64,000 nt of DNA from Hyaloperonospora brassicae. Its lineage: Eukaryota > Oomycota > Peronosporomycetes > Peronosporales > Peronosporaceae. A model generated the notes under the pieces. That model was not told where the DNA came from. It saw only the letters and a program-made list of their open reading frames with translations, and made no database searches. This document shows positions 44,072 to 53,900 of the stretch, piece by piece (positions within the stretch are counted from its first letter, which is position 1; each line of letters opens with the position of its first letter). The position numbers and the translations under genes are program-made. The stretch is from positions 178,274 to 242,273 of the forward strand of contig CANTFL010000167.1 in the NCBI GenBank assembly GCA_947650285.1. Direction: 5' to 3'.

Positions 44072-45070
44072 ATGCAGAAGCACAAGATCCTAGATCATCA
44101 GAGTTTTGGGAGGGGCTCGGATGAAATGAAAATGAAAGAGGAAGATCGAGAGATCGATCTGGAAGATAAACCTCAACCCCCTCCAAGGGTCCTTTCGGGG
44201 GCTACCGCAGATCGCTCTGCAAAAAGAAATCTGCTGGATGAAAATCCAAAGGCGAAAGCCAAACCCTACTTCCTCATTGACAGATCTCCCGACCTCAAGC
44301 CGAGGAACACGATCACGAGATCGACCACATCGGAACGATCCACGACGAGATCAATGGGATCGGACGTCAAAGATCGCCAGATCGGCCGAACCGTGCAATC
44401 GAAGATCGGAGTCAAAGAGGAATACGATGAAACACCAGATACGATCGCGATGCCGAAGACGGAATACAACCCAGTGAAGATCGCGTTCAGAGAGAAGAAG
44501 AAGACGAATGAAGCGCGGGAACGTGCGAAATGGCAGTACTATTATGGCCATTTGAAGACACTATTCAAGACGGATCCAGTGTTCAAGATATTAAGGCCCA
44601 AGTTGATTGGTCCTCTTCATAAACCGATCTCGGTTCCACCTCCTGGGACCACCAAAGTCGACGAGATCAATTTGATTTCGCAGATGTTGGACGACATGGG
44701 TGTCTGCCCTAACGCTTTTGATGGAGATGAAATGATGAGTTGCAGCTTGGAAGAGTTGAACAACGCGGCGAATGAATTTGTGGAGATCATGATTATGCTG
44801 GTGGGCAAAGCCAATACTCCTGAAGACAATACCGAGACACCCTCAGACTCGCTCCAGGAACACCCCGCGGGATCGCCCCGCTACGCTTCGGATGACTCCG
44901 AGAGCGAGTCCGATGGATCCATCAGAATTCGTCGGATGTCTCTGGGACAATCGGTTGGTACATTTTTACAGGACAAGATCGGCCAAGCCAAGATCGACGC
45001 CGTTAAAGGACGAGCCAAGAGCGACATACCACCAAGATCGGCCGGTACACTTACTGGACGGAAAGAATAA
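44072..45070 (+). CDS. gag: Gag N-terminal region of internal 3
   Basis: The longest version of this region, 332 codons. It reads MKMKEEDREIDLEDKPQPPP, then TVQSKIGVKEEYDE, YNPVKIAFREKKKTNEARER, AKWQYYYGHLKTLFKTDPVF, ILRPKLIGPLHKPISVPPPG, DMGVCPNAFDGDEMMSCS, and an acidic Ser-rich tail (YASDDSESESDGS). It ends at TAA after GRKE; the capsid-like part continues in the same frame after this stop (EEGELRQYF). One extra G relative to internal 2 at about 45,061 restores that common frame. The real Gag start is upstream (perhaps ATG 43,950), with a frame change at about 44,090. No recognised domain. Confidence 0.75.
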   Translation: MQKHKILDHQSFGRGSDEMKMKEEDREIDLEDKPQPPPRVLSGATADRSAKRNLLDENPKAKAKPYFLIDRSPDLKPRNTITRSTTSERSTTRSMGSDVKDRQIGRTVQSKIGVKEEYDETPDTIAMPKTEYNPVKIAFREKKKTNEARERAKWQYYYGHLKTLFKTDPVFKILRPKLIGPLHKPISVPPPGTTKVDEINLISQMLDDMGVCPNAFDGDEMMSCSLEELNNAANEFVEIMIMLVGKANTPEDNTETPSDSLQEHPAGSPRYASDDSESESDGSIRIRRMSLGQSVGTFLQDKIGQAKIDAVKGRAKSDIPPRSAGTLTGRKE

Positions 45071-45106
45071 GAAGAGGGCGAACTACGCCAGTACTTCCAT
45101 TCAGCC

Positions 45107-46249
45107 ATGAAGAAGTACGAGGCAAATCAACGTACGGCTCAGCGAATGAATCGACAGCCAAACCACTACCCAGATCGCCGTGCCTTTCTCCAACATTTGC
45201 ACGAAAGCCATGACATGCCGGATGTGGAGATGGAATCGGTGGAGTCGGACACTTACCAGAAGATCCATCATGGGGCGGAATACGACCCAGATGATCTATG
45301 GATGCCCGAACCACGGCGCCCTCACGTAGCCGCGACCGGTGTGACTACCGGAGGGGGGAGCATCACGCAGAGGATCAGAATCTCAGCGATTTCGGAACTG
45401 AAAGAATTCTCAGGAAAAGATCGAAAAGAAGATAAAGCACGAACCTGGATCGGCAAAGTGAAGTCAGCGTTCATCCGGGACCAAGCACCGGACGAAGAGA
45501 GATGTCTGGTTTTCGCTGATCTCATGGTGGGCCCCGCCCGTTATTGGTACAGACAGCTGAGTAGATCGACGAGATTCAATTGGAAAGAATTGATGGACAG
45601 TTTTCTCGTGGAATATGCGGGACACGTGATTTCCGCGAGCCGGCAATGTTACCACGCAAAGAAACGATCGGAGGAAGATCCTTTACAGTACCTGTACCGG
45701 CTCAATCTGATGGTAATGCAGGCGAAGATACCGGTGATGACTGGATTGCCAGCTGCGCGCAAGGAACATGTCAACCATTTCATTGACACCTTGGACGACC
45801 CTGATCTGTCCAATCAATTGCTACTGCTGAATGTAGCAGACGCAGATGCCATGCAAAAGACACTGCATGGATATCAACAAGGGAGATCACGTCAGGGTAA
45901 AGTGATGATGGGATCGTCCAAGTTCAGACAGAAGGGAACTCAGGGTTCAGCGCTGTCTAAGCCTGCACGAGCGGTGAGGATGATCCGTACCGAGGACGTC
46001 AGCAGCGAGTCAGGATCGGACGCCTACGGATCGGATTCGGAAGATCGATTGAGATCGGTCCACGTGGCTGCTACTACGTATCGGCATCCATTCCCCAATG
46101 ACGTTACGGCAAACGCAGAAATCGGTCGACCCGAACGTTCGTCGAGATTACCAAGATCGCAATGTGCCATCGAAGCCGTGTACTCATTTCGGATCAACCA
46201 AGCATGGATATCTAGGTTGCTGGAAGAGGTTCACGTGTCAGAAGTGTAG
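45107..46249 (+). CDS. gag: Gag capsid-like region of internal 3, C-terminus frameshifted
   Basis: 380 codons. The N-terminus MKKYEANQRTAQRMNRQPN is better preserved here than in internals 1 and 2; the PDRRAFLQHLHESHDMPDVE segment follows, then the capsid motifs FSGKDRKEDKARTW, GPARYWYRQL, FLVEYAG and QYLYRLN. After about residue 320 the frame is shifted as in internal 1, ending in an unrelated tail before TAG. The zinc knuckles lie in the frame 46,098-46,421, with the same three Cys losses as in internal 1. Confidence 0.8.
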   Translation: MKKYEANQRTAQRMNRQPNHYPDRRAFLQHLHESHDMPDVEMESVESDTYQKIHHGAEYDPDDLWMPEPRRPHVAATGVTTGGGSITQRIRISAISELKEFSGKDRKEDKARTWIGKVKSAFIRDQAPDEERCLVFADLMVGPARYWYRQLSRSTRFNWKELMDSFLVEYAGHVISASRQCYHAKKRSEEDPLQYLYRLNLMVMQAKIPVMTGLPAARKEHVNHFIDTLDDPDLSNQLLLLNVADADAMQKTLHGYQQGRSRQGKVMMGSSKFRQKGTQGSALSKPARAVRMIRTEDVSSESGSDAYGSDSEDRLRSVHVAATTYRHPFPNDVTANAEIGRPERSSRLPRSQCAIEAVYSFRINQAWISRLLEEVHVSEV

Positions 46250-46421
46250 GCGTAAAGGACACCCCTCTGACAATTGTTTTTTTGTGTGTCGTGCCTACGG
46301 TGAGATGCATGACTCGGGGAAGCGTCCCATGGAGGAGTTCTGCAACATGATCCGCCAGTGGTACGTCCCAAACAAGCATGCGGGGATGCTGCCAGAGACG
46401 GCTGCGAAGATGTTAAACTAG
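46098..46421 (+). pseudogene. Gag zinc-knuckle region of internal 3
   Basis: Identical in its defects to 23,309-23,632: CTHF, an intact CQKCRRKGHPSDNC, and CRAYGEMHDSGKR. The shared defects show that this block of internals 1 and 3 has one recent origin. Confidence 0.75.
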
Positions 46422-47299
46422 GACGCTCGCCAGGTTTGAATCTGGTACGAGACGAGCGTTATGGGCTCTGCATTATTGCATACGTGAAAAAAAAGAAGAC
46501 GGATCGCGAGAGTAAGCAGGATACAGATATGGAAACAAATATATCTCGTTCGAAGTCAAAACGTGTTGCTTCCGTGTCCCATCTGAAGCGGATCGATGAG
46601 TACTCGCGATCTGAACCAACCATGGAGATCGAGCTCGCTTACGGTGAATCTCGCAGATACTGGAAGCACTACTCGCCCGGGAAGTGGTTCAAACAAGCGA
46701 AAGCTGTTGGCAAGATCAACAACGCAAAATCCACTCTGCTATTTGATTCTGGTGCTGAAGCGTCGATCATTGACACCACCTTTGCTCGTAAGGTTGGTTG
46801 TCACATTGACGAAAGTCAACGACAAGAATGTATCGGGATCGGAGAAACTCCGTATATGACGATGGGACGTACCAAGATCAAAGTAACCCTCGCGGGATCG
46901 CTAATATACTATTTCAATGTGTGGGTAGGCGATCTGGCAGGGCAAGAAGCGATTCTGGGCATGGACTTTATGGTGCCTGCCGGAGTGCGGCTCGATCTAG
47001 CCGATGGCGCGCTATGTCTACCGGAAGAAATCCGTATTCATCTCGCAGGACGTTGCCCCGCGTACGGATCGAAGGTACAGAATGTGACGGCGAATGTCCA
47101 ACACGTGGTGATCTCGGTCGTTGAGTCAAGAGAAGTGAAGGTTGGGATCGGTGGGGCTAAGATGAAGTTGTGGATCGCCAGAGGACCGGATTGGGTTCCC
47201 ACTGTGATCTCGGGGTTGGGTAAGACGAAGTACCTGCAGATGACCAACATTAGCGACCATGAGATCATACTGCCCACCCACACTATATTAGGCTTGTGA
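46358..47299 (+). CDS. pol: Protease of internal 3
   Basis: 313 codons, no stop inside. LLFDSGAEASIID has the active-site GAT at 46,745; GMDFMVPAGVRLDLADG is near 46,960. This is the least damaged protease in the window. About 47,175 the sequence switches from internal-1-like to internal-2-like. It ends at TGA 47,297, shared with internal 2, in place of a Trp codon. Confidence 0.8.
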   Translation: MVRPKQACGDAARDGCEDVKLGRSPGLNLVRDERYGLCIIAYVKKKKTDRESKQDTDMETNISRSKSKRVASVSHLKRIDEYSRSEPTMEIELAYGESRRYWKHYSPGKWFKQAKAVGKINNAKSTLLFDSGAEASIIDTTFARKVGCHIDESQRQECIGIGETPYMTMGRTKIKVTLAGSLIYYFNVWVGDLAGQEAILGMDFMVPAGVRLDLADGALCLPEEIRIHLAGRCPAYGSKVQNVTANVQHVVISVVESREVKVGIGGAKMKLWIARGPDWVPTVISGLGKTKYLQMTNISDHEIILPTHTILGL

Positions 47300-48402
47300 A
47301 CCGAAGGCGATATGGTACCACGAACTCAAGGTTTCGTGACGGTCGGATCGGGGAAGTACAAGGAGTGGCAAACTCTGGCGTATGAGGCTACAACGGATCG
47401 AGTTAATGAACCCCCAAAAGAACAGATCGGACCACTGGTAGATCGCCCTACGTATACCACTCCCAAAGCATCATGAAGCGTCAGTCCGACGCGTCAAAGG
47501 ACATACCTCCAGCGATTTCCATGATAACGCAGCAAGCTGGCGATGATGAATCGCAAAAGACAGATGTTGGGATTGCGAGGGAAGTAATGGTCAACGGAGC
47601 CGAACTAGCGCGGGTGGATGGCGATCAAGAAATCGGAGCCCAACAGGCTACGAAGGGAGATCGCGATACATATCCCGACTGGCTACGTGACAGATCGTCT
47701 ACATCGAAGGCCGAACCAACTGATAAACTGCTTACTTTGGACCAGCCGGGAGAGACGAAAGATCCAAAGGAAGAAGCAATGTTAAAGACTGAAGATGCCG
47801 AGATCGCGGTAACACCAGTTTACTACCACGAGAGCGGAGATTTGTTTGCTGAAGATATCGAGCAGCACATGGCAGTACTACCAGAAATGTCGGTGACTAC
47901 AGAAGAAGTTACGATTGAGGACATTCAGATCGGAGATCCAAATGTGCCTCTCACCACGGATCAACAGCGGCTCAGATTGCTGATCTGGAAGAGGCGTCAC
48001 CTCCTCATGGGTAAAGGTAACGCCCTACCCCCAGCAGCACGGGGCGCGATCTGTGATATCGATGTCGGTGGGGCAGCACCGATAGCGCAAAGAGTACGTC
48101 CGGTCGCACCTAAATATCGGGAGAAGCTGTCAAATATTATCAAAGGGCTGTTAGCGGCCAAGATCGTTCAGCCATCAACGTCACCTTGGGCGTCTCCGAT
48201 AGTGGTGATCATCAAGAAGAACGGAGTGGACATTCGCCTTTGTATAGATTATCGGAGAGTGAATCAGCTGACACGCCTGATGGTTTACCCCATGCCGTTG
48301 ATCAGCGATCTGCTGGAAGACCTGGATGAAGACCTATGGAACTGTTCGCTAGACATGGCTAGTGGATTCTGGGTCGTAGAAATGGCCGAACGAGCAAATT
48401 AA
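47300..48402 (+). CDS. pol: Pol linker and N-terminal reverse transcriptase, internal 3
   Basis: The frame opens from the Met at 47,473 (309 codons). Upstream a one-base loss (CCCAAAGCATC at about 47,462, against CCCAAAAGCATC in internal 2) breaks the linker. RT motifs are SPWASPIVVIIKKNG, IRLCIDYRRVNQLTRLM and CSLDMASGFWVVEMAE. The end at TAA after AERAN is due to the same one-base deletion as internal 2. Confidence 0.85.
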
Positions 48403-48409
48403 TCTCAGC

Positions 48410-48797
48410 GTTTGTTACGCCGTTTGGTCTTTTCGAGTGGTTACGAATGCCTTTTGGGCTTAAGAACGCGCCCCAGATATACAAACGTCTACTTGACAAT
48501 GCGCTGTATGGATATCTCAAGATCGGCCAGAGATCAACCTCGGAGAGCCCGATCGACGTGTTCAAGGACGGCGAACCTGAGACAGATCGGCGATCTTCTA
48601 TACTGGGACGCCGATCTTACATCGACGATATTCTCATGCCAGCTGCGTCATGGGAATCTTTGTACGCAAAGGTGGAACGGATGCTGGAATCATGTGATAA
48701 GTGGAATCTGTCCATCAGTCTTACGAAGAACTTTTGGGGGTGCCGTAAGAACGGCTATTTGGGACATCGAGTGTCGATGGATGGTCTAGAGGCATAA
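48410..48797 (+). pseudogene. C-terminal half of reverse transcriptase, internal 3
   Basis: FEWLRMPFGLKNAPQIYKR, then YIDD at 48,618-48,629 and KNGYLGHRVS. It ends at the TAA in GLEA-stop-PKNLES (48,795) that all copies share. Confidence 0.85.
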
Positions 48798-48806
48798 CCG
48801 AAGAAC

Positions 48807-49913
48807 TTGGAGTCGTTGATCAACATCCCGTCCCCTAGCACGCTGCGAGCTATGCAATCTTTTCTCGGGAGCTTGAACTACTACCGCCGCTTCATTGAGG
48901 ATTTCGCGTTGTACGCTGCGGTGTTGTATGAGTTAAGAGAATCGTATTTCTTCGAGATCGGCCGATCTCAGCTTGCAGCAGGTGACGAATGGTCGACCGA
49001 GGGTCGATGGAAGGAGGCCAAGGTTGCTTTCACTATGCTAAAGGCTAAGATAGCTACAGCTCCCATGCTCAAACACTTCGACCCGGATCGCCCTCCCGTG
49101 ATTGTGGTCTATGCTAGCAAGTGGGCTGTTTCAGCGGCCCTGATACAAGAGTACGATGGCGTGTATCATCCGGTGACGTTTACAAGCCGCACGCTAAAGC
49201 CCAATGAGATTAACTACGGGACGGTGGAAAAAGAAGTGCTGGCGTTACTTCGTGTTTTGGATGTATGCTATACTACGCTTGCCTCGCGGGAGATCACTGT
49301 GCTGACCCGATATTCTACGTTAGCATGGTTGATGCAATCTCGAGGACTCAACGGTAGATTAGGACGGTGGGTTGCTTTGTTGTCAAACAGGACTATGGAG
49401 GTGAAGAAACGTGAGCGAGGAGAAGAAGAAATCCTGGGCATGTTGGCAGCGAGTATCACCCCAAGAGACGAAATAGAAGAGATGCTGATCGCGATCTCCC
49501 CACGTAAAGACTGCCAACTCAAGATATCAACACCGCCACCAACGGTGGAAGCAGAGGAGGAGTTGCTAGTGGCCAGCTTCGATGGATCGGCAAGGATAGA
49601 AAAGAAAGGAGGGTCGTACAGTGAGGTGATATGGAGGTTACATGAGTGGACGATCGTGGCAGCAGAATCGAGATATGCTCACAATCTGACTGTGAATGAA
49701 GCTGAGTATAATGGATTGCTGTTATGCTTCGATTTACTGGCCGATCTGGACAGGGGAAGAGCAATCTTTTGTGAGGACTCTTATTTGGTGGTTAGACAGA
49801 TGCGCGGTGAGATCGACTGCAAGGCACCAGGCCTTCAACTCCTGAGACAAAAAGCGTTGGTGAAGCTGCGATCATGGCCTAGTCACGAGTTTCTGCATAT
49901 GAAGCGAGAATAG
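48807..49913 (+). CDS. pol: Connection, tether-type RNase H and second RNase H, internal 3
   Basis: This single 368-codon frame is the best RNase H region in the window. MQSFLGSLNYYRRFIEDFA lies near residues 12-30. The first RNase H has VYASKWAVSAALIQEYDG (no Asp at the usual first position) and NYGTVEKEVLALLRVLD. A linker with EEEILGMLAASITP follows. The second RNase H at residues about 252-368 has ASFDGSARIEKKGGSYSE, TVNEAEYNGLLLCFDLLADL and CEDSYLVVRQM, so Asp, Glu and Asp of its active site are present. It ends at TAG just before the final motif, which internal 2 shows as NQSADRLAS. The layout, with a decayed first RNase H and a second active-looking one, resembles plant Tat elements. 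Confidence 0.85.
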   Translation: MESLINIPSPSTLRAMQSFLGSLNYYRRFIEDFALYAAVLYELRESYFFEIGRSQLAAGDEWSTEGRWKEAKVAFTMLKAKIATAPMLKHFDPDRPPVIVVYASKWAVSAALIQEYDGVYHPVTFTSRTLKPNEINYGTVEKEVLALLRVLDVCYTTLASREITVLTRYSTLAWLMQSRGLNGRLGRWVALLSNRTMEVKKRERGEEEILGMLAASITPRDEIEEMLIAISPRKDCQLKISTPPPTVEAEEELLVASFDGSARIEKKGGSYSEVIWRLHEWTIVAAESRYAHNLTVNEAEYNGLLLCFDLLADLDRGRAIFCEDSYLVVRQMRGEIDCKAPGLQLLRQKALVKLRSWPSHEFLHMKRE

Positions 49914-50496
49914 AAACCAAAGTGCAGATCGATTAGCCAGCACAGCATTTCAGAACGAAAAGGGAAGAATTGTTGTAGCTGAAGAAGAGCGGTAAGATGT
50001 GATGACTCTGAACCGGCTCGATGAATTGTTGAAGCCTAGGCAAGATGGTCATTTGGTGCGGATAACTGCGATCACGAGATCAGCCAGGAGGATACGTCAT
50101 GAACCTGAAGTGGTACAGGAGGAGATAGTACAGAGGATTAGGGTGCAACGAATTGTCCAAGCTCAAGATGAAGAGTTTTGGATTGTCAATCTCAAGATGT
50201 ATATAAGTGGCGATGAATCAAACGTAGACGCGGGAGAGGTGAAGATGTGCGCAAAACTGGCGCTAAGGTGCGAGAACGATGAGAACGATCTGCTATTTTT
50301 CTGCCCCATGGCGAAAAGAGAGTCAAAAGATCGCGATGGTTTGATGCGATTGGTGATCCCTGAGTTGTTGCAACAGGATTTTTTGCATCACTATCATACG
50401 AGTCTGGAAGGAGGCCATCAGGGTATCGGCAGAACTTATCAGAGGATCAGATCGCGATTCCATTGGAGAGGACTGTATCGGAGTGTGTAAAGATAT
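49914..50496 (+). pseudogene. Integrase N-terminal domain, internal 3
   Basis: The frame 49,999-50,490 contains MMTLNRLDELLKPRQDG, DAGEVKMCAKLALRCEND, FFCPMAKRESKDRDGLMRL and the zinc-binding His part HHYHTSLEGGHQGIGRTYQR. TAA at 50,488 cuts it before the CTNCETGKG Cys pair, which follows in the next segment. Confidence 0.75.
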
Positions 50497-51414
50497 GTGG
50501 GCGAATGTACCAACTGTGAAACTGGAAAAGGAAGTCCGATGATTCATGGGAGACCCCCGGGCAACTTACAAGCAACCTATCCATTCCAGATCATCGCAAT
50601 GGATCATATAACGTCGTTGCCCAAGTCCATTAAGGGGAATACCGAACTGCTCATTTGGGTGGACCTCTTCTCGGGATTTGTGATTGCAAAGGCTAGCTCA
50701 TCATGGACGGCACAAACAATAGCGGAGAATTACGAAGAATGTGTGTTTCGACGCTTCGGATCTAGCGAGGCTATCAGGCACGATCGGAAACCGGGATTTA
50801 TGTCCGATTTGTTTTGAGCCTTCAGTCGGATCGTAGAACAGAAACAGCGTGCCACCATGGCCTACAGGCCACAAGCAAATGGAACAGCCGAACGAATGGT
50901 ACAAGTCTTGACGCATTCGCTCAAGATGTACGTGGATGATGTTGATCAACGAGACTGGGATGAGCATGCTGAGCGGATCACATTTGCAATTAACACTGCA
51001 CAAGATCGGATCCGGGGGGACACCCCGTTCTATCTGATTCATGGGTAGGATCCACGATCGACGTTGGAAGCTACGTTATCAGTGGGGAACACGAGAACGA
51101 GAGATCGCGATCCGAAGCGGTGGAGATACAGTTTTCGAAGACACTAACAGCGAGCTCGATCCGCAGTGAACGATCAACTACGAGCTGCGATCCAAGAGAG
51201 GGCAGATCGACAAAACGAATATTGGGAGCAACACGAGATCAAAGTGGGAACGCAAGTCTGGCTGTACTTAGATCGGGTCAAGGAAGGATACGCGAAGAGT
51301 AGCACATATGTAGAATGGCCCATTCCGAGTTTCGGATATTTGCGGAGATCACGCGGTGAAGATGGAGATCGCAGAAACCCCATATCGACTATTTCCGATT
51401 GTACACCTATCTAA
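50497..51414 (+). pseudogene. Integrase core of internal 3 with full acidic triad, split by stops
   Basis: 50,497-50,817 has GECTNCETGKG, AMDHITSLPKSIKG (first Asp) and RHDRKPGFMSDLF (second Asp), then TGA. 50,857-51,048 has MAYRPQANGTAERMVQVL (Glu). A TAG at 51,046 replaces Trp in HGWDP. 51,166-51,414 covers the C-terminal WLYLDRVKEGYAKSS, followed by a frame change. It is the only copy here with D, D and E all kept. Confidence 0.8.
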
Positions 51415-51769
51415 ACTAAAGAGAGTAAAGACGTTCCCTAAACGGCCAAAAGACCAACTGACAATAGATGAAGCAGATCGCTTAGATTTTGATGAATCTC
51501 TGCTACCAGAGGACAGTTGGGAGAACGATCTTGAAGATGGAGAATACGAAGAAGAAGAAATATTGGACGTGCGATCTGGTAGGAAAACCCGTTATGGGCG
51601 AGCACACCGACAGTTTCTGGTGAAGTGGAAGGCACATCCCGATCTAAGATGGGTGGATGAGGCCGATCTGAGTTGTGGGGCGATCTTGCAGGAGTTTGAG
51701 CGGAACCGAGTGAGTAGGAACCGTTTCGGAATGATGCAATCACATGAAAGTCAGTCGGACGAACTTTAA
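51356..51769 (+). CDS. pol: Integrase C-terminus with intact chromodomain, internal 3
   Basis: 137 codons. MEIAETPYRLFPIVHLSKLK is the integrase C-terminal linker; LPEDSWENDLEDGEYEEE leads into the chromodomain EILDVRSGRKTRYGRAHR, QFLVKWKAHPDLRWVDEADL, GAILQEFERNRVSRNRFG. The ORF ends at TAA 51,767. The chromodomain is whole, about residues 63-120. It would recognise modified histones and steer insertion. Confidence 0.85.
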   Translation: MKMEIAETPYRLFPIVHLSKLKRVKTFPKRPKDQLTIDEADRLDFDESLLPEDSWENDLEDGEYEEEEILDVRSGRKTRYGRAHRQFLVKWKAHPDLRWVDEADLSCGAILQEFERNRVSRNRFGMMQSHESQSDEL

Positions 51770-52029
51770 CGGTTGGAACAAGGTGTGCTAGACGGTAGCA
51801 CAGACTGAAGGGCGGGGTTGTAAGATGTGCTAGGAGGTAGTATATGCTGGATTGGAGGAGGTGTGTGTGTGAGTATGGAAGCAGTCCAATGAATTACCTT
51901 GCCGAACGATGTGGACCGAGACAGACTAATGATTATGGGAGTTGAAAGGAGGAATTACCAAATAAAACGATTGAACGATATACACTATGGAGAAAGATGA
52001 TCGATCTCAAACACCGAACTGGAGTTAAG
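51770..52029. other. Spacer of internal 3 with hairpin motifs
   Basis: Two GTGCTAG...GGTAGCAC / GTGCTAGGAGGTAGTA units at about 51,784-51,845, as in the other internals. No gene is present. Confidence 0.55.
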
Positions 52030-52990
52030 ACGATGTAGCAGGCTTGAACTTGTTCTGGAGACGAGGAATTTGCGATCCCTGATGGTCTTCAGGGGCGTTG
52101 CGGAACTGGTTACGCCAAGAATACCCACGATCGGCTATTTACAAAGCCTTCAGCAGGTCGGTTGGGTCGGTATTATGCCCCAATCCGGGATAACAAACTC
52201 GTTCTTCATGCATGCGTGGGTAATGCAAGAAGAAGGGATCGAGAAAAATGTCCAGATCGCAATGACCTTCGATCATGCCGCGGAGTATTGTATTCAGGAA
52301 ATTCTTCCAGCGCGCTCCAAAAATAGATCGCCGCTGTTTCCACTGGCGCCATAACGTTAGCAGGAACCGATCAGATTTCCGTTGAACCGGAGAGATCGGA
52401 AAAGCGTGAGTGGATTCCCACCGCGCCTGGCGTTGATTGGACTCCAGATCCAGATAACGAGTGACCATGGTCCGATACCACCCGGTCAGGATAACGAGAT
52501 CAGGTTCACGGAAATCACGATGCTGTCCCAGGGAGATCGGGAGTATAGAGCCTCAATGTTACGCCGCGAGATTAGCCCAGACGCCCAAGTCCCCGTAGGA
52601 GGAGCCCGTCTCTGAGAGTGGTAGGGGAATATAAAATTTCTGGGCTTGAAGTAGTGGTGGAACAACAACTCAATCGACATCGTCCTCACGCAAACCATCG
52701 CGACCCGCAAGAGTGACCAAAGAGTGATCTTAGAATCCACCCGGCGGGAAGGTGCCAAATAGTTGGGAATCCACAGATCCCGAGGTTGCTGAAGTGGTGG
52801 GAGATCGTCAAAGTCGGCAGCCGCGAGGACTCGGTTAGCCACTGGACGTACCGGAATGGTGATGCTGTTGTCGCTTTCGGACAGACGGCTGGCCGGGAAC
52901 GCATTAAATCCACGGGGCGAACTAGCGGAGTCGATCTCGTTGAGTGCCTCTTACGGCAACGATAATTCCGCATCTCCAGAATCATCACCA
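52030..52990 (-). pseudogene. Antisense accessory ORF, C-terminal part, internal 3 (broken)
   Basis: Pieces 52,486-52,842 and 52,139-52,468 hold LPPLQQPRDLWIPNYLAPSR, MVCVRTMSIELLFHHYFKP, PPTGTWASGLISRRNIEAL, FWRQWKQRRSIFGARWKNFL-like and VCYPGLGH. They match the 400-codon frame of internal 2. Stops near 52,480 and 52,990 and small indels break it. Confidence 0.7.
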
Positions 52991-52995
52991 TCATT

Positions 52996-53838
52996 CTAAA
53001 GATCGATTCTGGGAGCAGTCGCAACCGGAGCCGTCGAATAAGAGAGATATCGAGGCTCCGTCTCGGTCGGTAAAGGCGAACGTGACGGTTCTTGGCCGGG
53101 CACAGTTGTCACGGACGGAGCGGAATGTGTTGGGGTGGCCGCCGAGGAGTCTGGAGGTGCGGATCGATCATCCGATCTTGGGCGTCGACGAGCGGTTGAT
53201 CTGGATTGGGACATCACAGACCGAATCAAGTCATCCGAGCTAGATTTCAACTCTGTCAGCTCCCCATTTTCCGATCCAGTCCCAGAAGCCGCGAACGAAG
53301 GCGGAGAAGAAGACGAATTGGTTAAAGGCTCTAGTGGGGCCGATCTAGGAAGTTTCTTGGAAGGTGTTAAGGGGTTCAACGACAACAGCCGAGAGCCCAA
53401 ATGGGTGGCGGAAAAACCCTTGGGCTGTGACGGTAGATGGACACGTCGACGTTCGGCAGGCGGGGTAGGCGATCTCGATCTCGATCTGTCGGCAAGCGAC
53501 CTCGACCCCCGGGTAGCGGAAGTAGGGGGCGATCCGGCCCGAGAAGAACTCTCGGGTGTCGGCTGAGCAGACAACGCAGACGATTGGGACCCGAGTATGG
53601 CACTATTCATTGTGTGAAGGAGAGTCTGGTGTTCCGCTATAGCCCGATCCCGATCCTGTTCCGCCACCTGTAGCTGGTCGTACAACGAGAGGTGTTCAGC
53701 AAGCTGACGGCGGAGGTTGGCGTTCTCCATCTGCGAAAGTTCCAACTGACCCTCCAGAGGAGTAATGAAATCGCTGATTGAACCCAGGCCCTCTGCGATC
53801 TCCACCTGAGACCGATCCAATTCCTCCTTCAGAGGCAA
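52996..53838 (-). CDS. Antisense accessory ORF, coiled-coil and basic part, internal 3
   Basis: 280 codons, open. MPLKEELDRSQVEIAEG and LEGQLELSQMENANLRRQLA form the coiled coil; RSRSRSPTPPAERRRVH is a basic tract; LLSLNPLTPSKKLPRSAP is conserved. SENGELTELKSSSDDLIRSV then joins directly to SRSTARRRPRSDD. This shows that the two frames separate in internal 2 (40,511 and 40,538) were one protein. It extends upstream without a stop to about 53,905. Confidence 0.7.
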   Translation of the reverse strand: MPLKEELDRSQVEIAEGLGSISDFITPLEGQLELSQMENANLRRQLAEHLSLYDQLQVAEQDRDRAIAEHQTLLHTMNSAILGSQSSALSAQPTPESSSRAGSPPTSATRGSRSLADRSRSRSPTPPAERRRVHLPSQPKGFSATHLGSRLLSLNPLTPSKKLPRSAPLEPLTNSSSSPPSFAASGTGSENGELTELKSSSDDLIRSVMSQSRSTARRRPRSDDRSAPPDSSAATPTHSAPSVTTVPGQEPSRSPLPTETEPRYLSYSTAPVATAPRIDL

Positions 53839-53900
53839 AACGTCTATGGGAAGGAAGAACCTGTCGGAGTTCAGTTGGTAACGCTGCTGTCGGAGAGAAT

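Noticed and set aside
45060..45110. Programmed stop readthrough inside Gag (GRKE-TAA-EEGEL)
   Set aside because: The in-frame arrangement exists only in internal 3 because of one extra G; internals 1 and 2 have a different frame there, so mutation is the simpler explanation.
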